The position numbers and the translations under genes are program-made. Under the pieces are notes generated by a model. It saw nothing but the letters and a program-made list of their open reading frames with translations, searched no databases and was not told the origin of the DNA. Shown piece after piece: positions 1-7,327 of a stretch of DNA of 9,900 nt (position 1 is its first letter; every line of letters starts with the position of its first letter). Origin of the DNA: Candidatus Kaiserbacteria bacterium (GTDB lineage Bacteria; Patescibacteriota; Minisyncoccia; Phycocordibacterales; UBA12088). Where the stretch lies: positions 1-9,900 of the forward strand of contig PWVU01000156.1 of NCBI GenBank assembly GCA_003561715.1, read 5' to 3'.

Positions 1-2
1 AG

Positions 3-227
3 CTTCTGCATATCTCGTTCTGGCGCTCGGTGGTGATGTCGATTGCGTTCATACTCTTTTTGTTCGGACTTACCCTCGGAGGAGATCTGGGTGTGGTGTA
101 TACTATCTATTCGTTGAGCATTCTTGTCCCAATCGTCCTTGCCATCTATTACTACAGCGAACACTGGAATTGGCAAAAAGTAGCGGCGGTTGCCTTCTCG
201 GTCGCAGCGCTTGTATTACTGGGGTAG
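3..227 (+). CDS. EamA/DMT-type transporter, C-terminal fragment (5' end outside window)
   Basis: The reading frame is open from the left edge and ends at TAG 225-227, giving about 74 residues of a longer protein. What is visible is strongly hydrophobic: one helix around SIAFILFLFGLTLGG, a second around YSLSILVPIVLAIYYY, a short polar turn (SEHWNWQK), and a last helix AAVAFSVAALVLLG running to the stop. A penultimate helix, a glutamate/histidine-bearing turn, and a final helix ending at the C-terminus is the usual end of EamA (drug/metabolite transporter) proteins, which are 10-helix inner-membrane permeases. The same arrangement closes the next gene, so the two look like tandem paralogues. 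ATG at 30 is in frame but lies inside the hydrophobic domain and is unlikely to be the true start. The substrate cannot be inferred. Confidence 0.6.
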   Translation, partial: LLHISFWRSVVMSIAFILFLFGLTLGGDLGVVYTIYSLSILVPIVLAIYYYSEHWNWQKVAAVAFSVAALVLLG

Positions 228-302
228 CGATGTATCGCAGGTGGTGCAGTCGAGACCTGTTGTTTGGTATGTTGATAGTGTTGTATTGCAGTTTTCTTAC
301 TG

Positions 303-311
303 TGGTAGTAT
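303..311 (+). promoter_or_regulatory. Possible extended -10 promoter for the second EamA gene, leaderless geometry
   Basis: TG-G-TAGTAT at 303-311 fits the extended -10 pattern TGnTAnnaT. Six bases (312-317) separate it from ATG 318, so transcription would begin at or within a base of the start codon. There is no Shine-Dalgarno sequence before that ATG. A TTGTAT at 281-286 is too far (19-base spacer) to be a good -35. The gap between the two transporter genes (228-317) contains nothing else I recognise. Confidence 0.35.
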
Positions 312-317
312 ACCCGC

Positions 318-1181
318 ATGAGTTGGGTGGTACTGGTAGCGTCGAGTATAGTACTAAAAGCGGGCGGAGGAATTTTTCGTCGGCGTCTGTTGGGCAGAAG
401 CAATTCGGCGGATCCGTATGTAAGCGCGGCGTTTTTCAATTTATTTGCGGGAGGACTGTTGGTGATCGTAGCGCTTGTATTCGGTTTCAAGCCGTTCAGT
501 ATCGCTGATGTATGGGTTTGGATATTGATCAATATTGGTGCGGCCGTTCTTGCCGACGTGTTGCAATTCAATGCGATCAAGCATATCGATGCCGGAAATT
601 TTGCCATTATAGAAAGCACTCGTATTATCTGGACCATTGCTGGCGCCACATTGTTTCTGGGGGAGGGGCTCTCACTGATCCAGCTCACTGCCGCAATGAT
701 CATCCTTGGCGCCAGTATATTGGTGTTGCTGCCTCAGCGCTCGAAGACCGCATACTCAGCACTCGGTTTCATGTTGGCTGGTATATTTGCCGCTGTGTAT
801 GGCTTGGCGACTATCGTAGACCGCATACTCTTTTCGGTAGTAGATGTTATCTCGTATCTTTCGATTGCTTTGCTAGTGCAAGGCTTGATACTGGTGTTGT
901 TGTATTGGAAGCGTATGAAGAAAACCAAGGAGTTATTTCGGAAAGATAATTTTGTGCCGTTTGCCGGAGACGTGTTGTTTTTTGTGCCGTCGATCGTGCT
1001 CTTACTGGAAGCGATCAAAAGAACTGACAACCTGTCATTATTGAGTGCGCTTTTGCCCCTCTCGATAGTTCTGTCCGTGGTGCTCGCAGCCATCTTTCTA
1101 AGGGAGCGTGACTATCTTGGGCACAAAGTGTGCGGTGCGTTCTTGGCAGCCTGTGGAGTTGCGGTATTGTCGTGGTTCTAA
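318..1181 (+). CDS. EamA/DMT-family membrane transporter
   Basis: This is a 287-residue, very hydrophobic protein with about ten predicted membrane helices, at roughly residues 2-20, 36-56, 64-84, 93-113, 120-138, 146-166, 172-196, 212-230, 240-262 and 268-286. Short basic loops (RRRLL near 21, KRMKKTKE near 198) follow the positive-inside pattern. The length, two five-helix halves, and a conserved-looking glutamate at the end of helix 4 and again in the loop before the last helix (GEGLS near 115, LRERD near 261) fit the EamA family of drug/metabolite transporters. ATG 318 is the first possible start after an in-frame stop at 306-308, and the first helix begins immediately. It follows another EamA-like gene by 90 bases. 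Such proteins export or import small metabolites; the substrate is unknown, and no purine link should be assumed from proximity. Confidence 0.8.
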   Translation: MSWVVLVASSIVLKAGGGIFRRRLLGRSNSADPYVSAAFFNLFAGGLLVIVALVFGFKPFSIADVWVWILINIGAAVLADVLQFNAIKHIDAGNFAIIESTRIIWTIAGATLFLGEGLSLIQLTAAMIILGASILVLLPQRSKTAYSALGFMLAGIFAAVYGLATIVDRILFSVVDVISYLSIALLVQGLILVLLYWKRMKKTKELFRKDNFVPFAGDVLFFVPSIVLLLEAIKRTDNLSLLSALLPLSIVLSVVLAAIFLRERDYLGHKVCGAFLAACGVAVLSWF

Positions 1182-1365
1182 TGCCATACTCGTTTATCGA
1201 TTGCAATGATTTGATTCAAGTTTACTGTTGAGTTGCGAGTACTCAGGCTGTTCGCTCTGTACCGGCACTGTTGTTGACTGAGCGAATCGTGTGCACCAGC
1301 TTGACGTTGTGGCGTTTTATCATTACATCCGAAAAATATGCTTTGTGTGTTGTGCGACATCGGGT
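1182..1365 (+). other. Non-coding gap before the purine operon, with small inverted repeats
   Basis: This 184-base stretch separates the transporter gene from purL. It holds a palindrome GAGTACTC (1237-1244), a 7-base inverted repeat TTCGCTC (1251-1257) / GAGCGAA (1280-1286), a competing pair CTCAG (1242-1246) / CTGAG (1278-1282), and a direct repeat ACTGTTG (1224-1230 and 1267-1273). TTGACG at 1301-1306 resembles a -35 element, but only TACATC lies at the proper distance, a poor -10. None of the hairpins is followed by a T-run, so no clear terminator for the transporter is seen. I looked for the conserved core of purine and ZTP riboswitches and did not find it. Confidence 0.4.
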
Positions 1366-1370
1366 ATGAT
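1365..1370 (+). promoter_or_regulatory. Possible -10 element of the purine operon overlapping the ATG start candidates
   Basis: TATGAT at 1365-1370 matches the -10 consensus at five of six positions. It lies seven bases before an in-frame GTG at 1378, nearly the geometry seen before the genes at 318 and 9560. It has no TGn extension and no good -35, so the call is weak. If it is the promoter, the ATG codons at 1366 and 1369 could not be in the mRNA, and purL would start at GTG 1378. Confidence 0.25.
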
Positions 1371-4347
1371 GAAAAACGTGACTGGACAGAGACTCAATAT
1401 TTGGTCGACCATCCCCGACAGTCGTTCGCACGCACTAACGTCGACGCTTGCACGCATGAGTGGGTCTCAGTCGTGCGAAGTGATACGAGTCGTTGATTCA
1501 TATCTGATCGACGCGAAGCTCTCCAAGAATGAGTGGGGAATCGTTCGTGCGCTCTTCTCTCATCCGCTTGTGCACGCGAACGTGCTCGGAGGCTCTCCCG
1601 CCCCCGAGCACTTTTTGTATGCAATCGAGATCGGTTTTTTGCCGGGAGTGACCGATAATCTTGCCTCGACCGTTGTTGAGACGATCGAGGATTCGCTCGG
1701 GCGGTCACTCAAAAAAGGGGAGGCGGTCTATACCGCAAAGATAGTATATCTCGATGGCGAACTCGATCGAGAGTTGGTCAGTCAGTTTGCATACGAGCTT
1801 CACAATCCATTGATCGAACGCGCAGCCATACTATCTCAGCGCGAATATACGACACAGGGCGGATTTCTACTTCGCCCGCCTCGAGTGACGCTGGCCGAAG
1901 AGACCGCGGTGAAAGATGTGTCACTATGGTGTTCTGACGATGAACTTACACTGATTGGGAAGCTTGGTATTCTCAACGAAGATGGTACACGGCGGGGCCC
2001 ACTCGCCCTGTCGCTTGAAGCGCTCAAGACGATACGTACCCATTTTCATGCCTTGGGTCGACTCCCCACCGATATTGAATTGGAATCGCTCGCACAGACC
2101 TGGTCGGAGCACTGCAAGCACAGCATCTTTGCCGATCCAATTGATGAAATAACCGAGGGAATTTATAAACGCTATATCAAAGGTGCAACCAGGGATGTTC
2201 GCGCAAAGAAGGGCAGGGCTGATTTTTGTGTCTCGGTTTTTACCGATAATGCGGGCGCTATCGCGTATGATGACGAATACCTGGTGACGCACAAAGTGGA
2301 AACACACAACAGCCCATCAGCGCTCGATCCGTTCGGTGGCGCGATAACCGGCATCGTTGGTGTAAATCGCGATGCACTTGGGTTTGGCTTGGGAGCAAAA
2401 CCTATTGCCAACACTTACGGCTTTTGCGTGGGCGATCCTGACGATACTCGTCCGCTCTATCGTGATCAGGCGTGTACCAATCCGCTCTTGCCACCGGCAC
2501 GTATTCTTGATGGTGTGGTGCGCGGCGTGGGGTCGGGTGGAAACGAGAGTGGTATTCCGACCGCACTCGGCATGCTGTGTGTCGATGACAGGTTTCGCGG
2601 GAAGCCGTTGGTCTTTGCGGGGACGGTTGGACTCTTGCCGCGCAAAAAAGGTAAGCGAGCACTCCATCAAAAACAGGCGCGGGCGGGAGATTACATCGTG
2701 GTGGTCGGTGGTCGCGTTGGGCTTGACGGTATCCACGGTGCAACATTTTCATCAGAAGCGCTTGATAGCGGAAGTCCGGCCACAGCAGTGCAGATCGGAG
2801 ATCCGATCACACAGAAAAAAATGAGTGACGCCATCGTTAAAGAAGCGCGCGATATGGAACTGTATACGAGTATTACTGACAACGGCGCGGGCGGGATATC
2901 ATGCAGTGTTGCGGAGATGGCGCGTGAGTGTGGCGGGTGCAGAGTTGAACTTGAAAAAGTGCCGCTGAAGTACTCGGGTCTTGCGCCGTGGCAGATTTGG
3001 ATATCCGAGTCGCAAGAACGTATGACTCTTGCTGTGCCACCAAAGAAATGGGACAAACTGCGTGAGCTTTTAGCCAAGCGCGGTGTTGAAGCGACGCGCA
3101 TTGGTGAGTTTACCGATTCGGGCAACTGTGTCGTAGCACACGAAGGAAACACGATCATGGACCTTGAGCTTTCATTTCTTCATGATGGACGTCCGATCGT
3201 GTTCCAGCAAACAAAAGCGCCCCACATTGAGACCGCACCGGCACCAAAGACTCGGGCGGGGACGATCGATGCGCTTGTTTTGAAACTGCTTGCGCGACCG
3301 TCGATCGCATCAACAGCATTCATTGCAACGCAGTACGATCACGAGGTGCAGGGTTCTTCAGTCACAAAGTCGCTTCAAGGACGCGGGCAAGTATGCACGG
3401 AGTCGGCGGTACTTCGCCCGCTTCTGGATAGAGAGTCCGGCATTGTGCTTTCTCATGGATATGCGCCGTGGCTATCGGAACTTGATGCGTACGCAATGGC
3501 GGCAAGCGCAATCGACAACGCGGTTGCTGCTGCCGTTGCTTCCGGCGCAGACCCTGAACAACTCGCGTTACTCGACAATTTTTGCTGGTGCAGTTCGCAT
3601 GATCCTGAGCGCCTGTATCAGCTCAAAGAGGCGGCACGCGCCTGTTATGACGTCGCGGTTGCGTACGGCACCCCATTCATATCAGGCAAAGACAGCATGT
3701 TCAATGATTTCAAGGGATTCGATGCGCAGGGAACACCGTGTATGATCTCAATTCCGCCAACGCTACTGATCTCGGCAATAGGAGTGATCGATTCAGTGCA
3801 TCGTGCGATCACAACTGACTTAAAGCAGGCGGATGATTGCATATATCTCCTTGGAGATACGCTGGACGAGTGTGCGGGAAGTGAATACCTTGCGCTTGTA
3901 ACCGGTAAGTCCCATGTGCTTCACGAGGGGGCACAGGTGCCACGCGTTGATGTGCAAAAAAACAGTGCTGTATACCGAGCGTATGCCCAAGCGGTCGGGA
4001 AGGGGTATATTGCTTCCGGCATGCGCGTTGGGCGTGGCGGACTCGCAATTGCACTCGCTAAAGCGTCGATCGCAGGAATGCTTGGTATGGATATCACACT
4101 TCCTGCGACAACACTTTCCTCGGATACATACCTCTTCTCAGAAAGCCAGGGTCGATTATTGGTGAGTGTAGATCCCAAACATAAAACCGCTTTTGAAAAA
4201 GTGTGCAGTAAGGTGTCGTGCACAGAGTTGGGTACGGTCTCTGAAATGCCGCGGATGCACATTACGGACAGAAGAGGTGCCGAGGTGTGCGTCCTGTCCC
4301 TTGAGCGTGCACGTCGCGCCTATCGGGCTACTTTTAAAAACTGTTAG
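1366..4347 (+). CDS. purL: Phosphoribosylformylglycinamidine (FGAM) synthase, PurS-PurS-PurL fusion without glutaminase domain
   Basis: The enzyme makes FGAM from FGAR, ATP and ammonia from glutamine (step 4 of purine synthesis, cytosol). From ATG 1366 it has 993 residues. Residues about 9-75 and 83-155 look like two PurS repeats (the second contains FLPGVTDN and ends in HNPLIERA). The catalytic part follows: PTDIELESLAQTWSEHCKH (234-252), with the family's active-site histidine probably H249; VETHNSPSALDPFGGA (311-326); DNGAGG with SESQERM in the first AIR-synthase-like half; and GKDSMFND in the second. Small PurL is about 600-750 residues and large PurL about 1,300, so this is an intermediate form. 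The glutaminase is the next gene, one base away. The start is uncertain: GTG 1291, ATG 1366, ATG 1369 and GTG 1378 are in frame and none has a Shine-Dalgarno sequence. ATG 1366 is used by convention; GTG 1378 would better fit the promoter-like TATGAT. Confidence 0.93.
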   Translation: MMKNVTGQRLNIWSTIPDSRSHALTSTLARMSGSQSCEVIRVVDSYLIDAKLSKNEWGIVRALFSHPLVHANVLGGSPAPEHFLYAIEIGFLPGVTDNLASTVVETIEDSLGRSLKKGEAVYTAKIVYLDGELDRELVSQFAYELHNPLIERAAILSQREYTTQGGFLLRPPRVTLAEETAVKDVSLWCSDDELTLIGKLGILNEDGTRRGPLALSLEALKTIRTHFHALGRLPTDIELESLAQTWSEHCKHSIFADPIDEITEGIYKRYIKGATRDVRAKKGRADFCVSVFTDNAGAIAYDDEYLVTHKVETHNSPSALDPFGGAITGIVGVNRDALGFGLGAKPIANTYGFCVGDPDDTRPLYRDQACTNPLLPPARILDGVVRGVGSGGNESGIPTALGMLCVDDRFRGKPLVFAGTVGLLPRKKGKRALHQKQARAGDYIVVVGGRVGLDGIHGATFSSEALDSGSPATAVQIGDPITQKKMSDAIVKEARDMELYTSITDNGAGGISCSVAEMARECGGCRVELEKVPLKYSGLAPWQIWISESQERMTLAVPPKKWDKLRELLAKRGVEATRIGEFTDSGNCVVAHEGNTIMDLELSFLHDGRPIVFQQTKAPHIETAPAPKTRAGTIDALVLKLLARPSIASTAFIATQYDHEVQGSSVTKSLQGRGQVCTESAVLRPLLDRESGIVLSHGYAPWLSELDAYAMAASAIDNAVAAAVASGADPEQLALLDNFCWCSSHDPERLYQLKEAARACYDVAVAYGTPFISGKDSMFNDFKGFDAQGTPCMISIPPTLLISAIGVIDSVHRAITTDLKQADDCIYLLGDTLDECAGSEYLALVTGKSHVLHEGAQVPRVDVQKNSAVYRAYAQAVGKGYIASGMRVGRGGLAIALAKASIAGMLGMDITLPATTLSSDTYLFSESQGRLLVSVDPKHKTAFEKVCSKVSCTELGTVSEMPRMHITDRRGAEVCVLSLERARRAYRATFKNC

Positions 4348-4348
4348 T

Positions 4349-5128
4349 ATGAAAAAAAGCACTCCTAAGGCATTGATACTTTCCGGTTACGGTCTTAACT
4401 GTGAGGAGGAGACCGCATTTGCGTTTGAGTATGCCGGAGTACATGCCGACATCGTACACCTCAAAGATCTTATCGATACTCCGAAACGTCTGTCGCGTTA
4501 TCAGATTTTGGCGATCCCGGGAGGGTTTTCGTTTGGTGATCACACCGGATCGGGGCGTGCGTTTGCCAATAAGCTTACCAACCATCTCTCTGAAGAATTA
4601 GCGGCGTTCGTCGCGCGCGACACTCTCACAATCGGTATTTGCAATGGCTTTCAGATCTTGACGGAATGCGGGTTGTTGCCCGGTGCGCTCACATATAATG
4701 CGCAACCGCGGTATTTGACTCGATGGCTTGATGTGGCAGTGCGCGCAGAGACGTGTCCGTGGCTTTCCGGTATTGAACGACTAGCGCTTCCGATCGCGCA
4801 TGGTGAGGGGCGATACTATCTTGACGAGTCGGGTCGTGCCGAGCTTTCGCGCACCAATGCATTAGGACTTCAATATGTTGCCGGCGCAATGTGTGAACAT
4901 TTTGATCTCCCGCACAATCCGAACGGATCGCTTGATGATATTGCGGGCGTGACTGCGCAGAGTGGGCGGGTGTTTGGTCTTATGCCACATCCCGAACGCG
5001 CTCTTCTTTTTACACAGCTTCCGCATTATACGTACGAGCGCGATCGGTTGCGGCGCGGAGGGCAGCCACTGCCCGAACGGGGCCCCGGCTACGCGATCTT
5101 TGCTAATGCACGGCGATATTATGCGTGA
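4349..5128 (+). CDS. purQ: FGAM synthase glutaminase subunit
   Basis: This 259-residue class I glutamine amidotransferase supplies ammonia to the PurL active site. Seen in the sequence: an N-terminal LILSGYGLNCEEE strand-turn, the loop IPGGFSFGDHTGSGRA (57-71), the nucleophile elbow GICNGFQIL with Cys98, the PurQ-type signature PIAHGEGRYY (148-157), and MPHPERA (212-218) carrying His214 and Glu216 of the catalytic triad. It is about 30 residues longer than B. subtilis PurQ, the extra length being mainly a charged C-terminal tail after the triad. ATG 4349 lies one base after the purL stop. It is preferred over in-frame starts further upstream because those lie inside purL and add a non-homologous leader. 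There is no Shine-Dalgarno sequence, so translation is probably coupled to purL. It ends in TGA and overlaps the start of purF by 8 bases. Confidence 0.95.
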   Translation: MKKSTPKALILSGYGLNCEEETAFAFEYAGVHADIVHLKDLIDTPKRLSRYQILAIPGGFSFGDHTGSGRAFANKLTNHLSEELAAFVARDTLTIGICNGFQILTECGLLPGALTYNAQPRYLTRWLDVAVRAETCPWLSGIERLALPIAHGEGRYYLDESGRAELSRTNALGLQYVAGAMCEHFDLPHNPNGSLDDIAGVTAQSGRVFGLMPHPERALLFTQLPHYTYERDRLRRGGQPLPERGPGYAIFANARRYYA

Positions 5129-6554
5129 TGAACTGCGAGAAAAATGCGGGGTATTCGGTTTCTTTGGAGCGGGGCATGATGCCGCGCGCGTGACCTTTTT
5201 CGGACTGTTCGCATTACAGCATCGAGGTCAAGAGGGGTCGGGCATCTGCGCCTCGGACGGTACAACCTTATCGTGTCACAAAGGCGCCGGACTGGTCTCA
5301 CAGGTCTATACCGAAGAAGACATGCAGCGTCTTCCGGGGCATATCGCACTCGGGCATAATCGTTATTCCACATCGCGTGGCGTGACCGATCATACGCTTG
5401 CCGAGGTGCAACCGTTCATGTCGCGATCGGGTAAACTTGCGCTTGCACATAACGGCAATCTACCAAGCGTTGTTGCATTACAGACCTTCTTAAAAGAGAA
5501 AGGTGTCGATGCCGACGGCAGTAACGACTCGAAGCTTATGCATTTGGCGATCGAGTATTACCTCGACCAAGGGCTTTCGTTGCCCGAGGCGGTCGAGCGT
5601 GCCTACCCTCTGTTTACGGGGGCGTTCTCGCTCTTGGTCATGGACAGAACAACACTAATTGCAGTGCGTGATGCTTGCGGCATGCGCCCGCTCTCGATGG
5701 GCAAACTTGATGGTGCGTACGTATTCGCGTCAGAGACCTGCGCGCTTGAGACCGTTGGTGTCGAGGTATACTGGGATGTCGGTCCGGGAGAGATGCTGGT
5801 GGTGACGGAAAAAGGAGCCACACAAAAACAACTCGCGCCCCCGACACCGAAATTCGACGTCTTTGAATTTGTCTACTTCGCCCGACCCGACAGTGTATTG
5901 TTAGACAGATCGGTGTACCAAGTTCGGTGGGACTTGGGAAAAGAGCTCGCCGAGGAAGCACCTATTGAGGCGGATATTGTAGTGCCTGTTCCCGAAACCG
6001 CCATACCGTCGGCTATCGGATACGCAAAATGTACGGGTGTGCCGTTGGAGATGGCGCTGTGCAAGAATCGCTACATCCACCGGACATTCATTGAACCCGA
6101 TCAGCACACCCGTGAGCAAGGTGTGGGACTGAAACTGACCCCGCAACGAAGCCTCTTGTTCGGCAAGCGCGTCATTCTGATCGATGATTCCATCGTTCGC
6201 GGCACGACCTCAAAGCAGATCATTAAGCTTTTGTTCGATGCCGGCGCGCGCGAGGTCCACTTTTTGGTCGCGTCCCCGCCGGTGCGATTTCCCGATTTTT
6301 ACGGTATTGATACGCCGGAACAACGTTATCTCATAGGTGCGCAACATTCGGTGCCCGATATAGAGCGGTTCCTCGGTGCAACATCGCTTCACTATCTTTC
6401 GGTCGATGGATTGGTGCGGGCAACAGGCGTGCCGCGGAGCACCCTATCGCTTTCCGCATTCACCGGCGAGTATCCCATCGACATTGGGGAGCGACGTGCC
6501 GAAGTGTCGTATGATGTATTTCATGAGGATACACCATCCTCGTCTCGTGAATAG
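5121..6554 (+). CDS. purF: Amidophosphoribosyltransferase, propeptide type lacking the Fe-S cluster ligands
   Basis: It catalyses the committed step of purine synthesis, PRPP plus glutamine to 5-phosphoribosylamine. From ATG 5121 it has 477 residues. The N-terminal Ntn glutaminase domain has Cys9 in KCGVFG, HNRYST (79-84), HNGNL (110-114) and GMRPL (187-191). The C-terminal phosphoribosyltransferase domain has the PRPP loop VILIDDSIVRGTTS (351-364). Cys9 must be exposed by removal of an 8-residue propeptide (13 residues if ATG 5106 is used), as in the Bacillus/animal class. Against remembered B. subtilis PurF, all four 4Fe-4S cysteines are gone: the equivalents here are Asp246 (before FEFVYFARPD), Asp392 (PDFYGID), Ser443 and Ala446 (SLSAFTGEYP). 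The reading frame is intact and every other core motif is present. It overlaps purQ by 8 bases and has no Shine-Dalgarno sequence. Confidence 0.95.
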   Translation: MRDELREKCGVFGFFGAGHDAARVTFFGLFALQHRGQEGSGICASDGTTLSCHKGAGLVSQVYTEEDMQRLPGHIALGHNRYSTSRGVTDHTLAEVQPFMSRSGKLALAHNGNLPSVVALQTFLKEKGVDADGSNDSKLMHLAIEYYLDQGLSLPEAVERAYPLFTGAFSLLVMDRTTLIAVRDACGMRPLSMGKLDGAYVFASETCALETVGVEVYWDVGPGEMLVVTEKGATQKQLAPPTPKFDVFEFVYFARPDSVLLDRSVYQVRWDLGKELAEEAPIEADIVVPVPETAIPSAIGYAKCTGVPLEMALCKNRYIHRTFIEPDQHTREQGVGLKLTPQRSLLFGKRVILIDDSIVRGTTSKQIIKLLFDAGAREVHFLVASPPVRFPDFYGIDTPEQRYLIGAQHSVPDIERFLGATSLHYLSVDGLVRATGVPRSTLSLSAFTGEYPIDIGERRAEVSYDVFHEDTPSSSRE

Positions 6555-6564
6555 AAAGCGCGGT

Positions 6565-7311
6565 ATGAATACACAACCCATTACTCAAGAACTTCGCTTG
6601 GCGCTCCTTATATCGGGAGGAGGCACAACAGCGCAATCGATTGTTGAGGCGATACGAGAGGGGCGCTTGCGGGGTGTAACCCCTGCACTGGTGATCGCCA
6701 GTACACATACTGCCGCCGGCATCGAACGTCTGAAAAAGCACGGCATGGATCCGCGTGACGTGGTGGTCATTGAGCCGAAGAAGTATGCAGACCAAGAAGC
6801 GTTTGGCGAGGCACTCATTAACACTTGCAAAGAGCGCGGGGTGAACTTTCTCGGTCAGTACGGTTGGTTGGTAAAAACACCCGAGAATGTTATCACTGCG
6901 TTTCCGGGCATGATGACCAATCAGCATCCCGGACCGCTTGACCCGGGCAGGCCTGACTTTGGGGGTCACGGTATGTATGGAATGCGCGTGCACTGCGCGC
7001 GCCTCCTGTTCGTTCGTAGAACGGGGCGTGACATGATGACCGAAGCAACGTGTCAACGCGTTGCGGCGTCATACGATCAGGGCGCCGTACTGAAGCGCCG
7101 GTCGATCGCTGTATTGCCGGATGACACTCCCGAATCATTGGCGGAAAGATTGTTGCCTGTTGAACATGAGGTGCAGATAGAGACACTCGCAGACATTGTG
7201 GCCGGAGTGGAGCGTGAGCTCACACGAAATGAGCCGCTTGTCCGACCCGAAGAAGAGCGTATGATGCAAGAAGCGAAAGCCGAAGCGATCAAGCGCTATC
7301 CACGCGGGTAG
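6565..7311 (+). CDS. purN: Phosphoribosylglycinamide (GAR) formyltransferase, divergent
   Basis: PurN transfers a formyl group from 10-formyl-tetrahydrofolate to GAR, giving FGAR (step 3). The 248-residue product has the Rossmann-like start LALLISGGGTTAQSIV (12-27, in place of the usual SGNGSN phosphate loop), GQYGWLV (97-103, in the position of the folate-site AGFMRIL-type strand), and TNQHPGP (118-124). In the last motif Asn119 and His121 match the catalytic Asn and His of NIHPSLLP-type enzymes. Asp171 in SYDQGAV matches the catalytic Asp. The His-to-Asp distance is 50 residues, compared with 36 in E. coli PurN, so there is an insertion rich in Gly, Met and Arg. A charged C-terminal tail extends past the usual end (about 190-212 residues). 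It starts 10 bases after purF at ATG 6565. The assignment rests on these residues plus operon position; a related formyltransferase acting on another substrate is the alternative. Confidence 0.82.
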   Translation: MNTQPITQELRLALLISGGGTTAQSIVEAIREGRLRGVTPALVIASTHTAAGIERLKKHGMDPRDVVVIEPKKYADQEAFGEALINTCKERGVNFLGQYGWLVKTPENVITAFPGMMTNQHPGPLDPGRPDFGGHGMYGMRVHCARLLFVRRTGRDMMTEATCQRVAASYDQGAVLKRRSIAVLPDDTPESLAERLLPVEHEVQIETLADIVAGVERELTRNEPLVRPEEERMMQEAKAEAIKRYPRG

Positions 7312-7327
7312 TGCATACCTATCGAAC

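Noticed and set aside
228..317. Frameshift or stop splitting one transporter into two pieces
   Set aside because: The second gene is a full 10-helix protein by itself and the first ends like a normal EamA C-terminus, so these are two genes, not one broken gene.
1301..1329. Classical sigma70 promoter TTGACG with a 17-base spacer
   Set aside because: The hexamer at the right distance is TACATC, matching the -10 consensus at only three of six positions.
1182..1365. Purine or ZTP riboswitch before purL
   Set aside because: I could not find the conserved core sequences of either class; only short inverted repeats are present.
4193..4348. Upstream extension of purQ
   Set aside because: It lies inside the purL coding region, and the glutaminase fold begins right after ATG 4349.
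4962..5120. Upstream extension of purF in the same frame
   Set aside because: It overlaps the end of purQ, including its catalytic His/Glu motif, and adds sequence unlike PurF. ATG 5121 or 5106 gives a propeptide of normal size.
5126..5128. TGA read as an amino acid, as in some candidate phyla
   Set aside because: TGA ends purQ and the HAD gene at the expected family lengths, and no in-frame TGA interrupts any gene.
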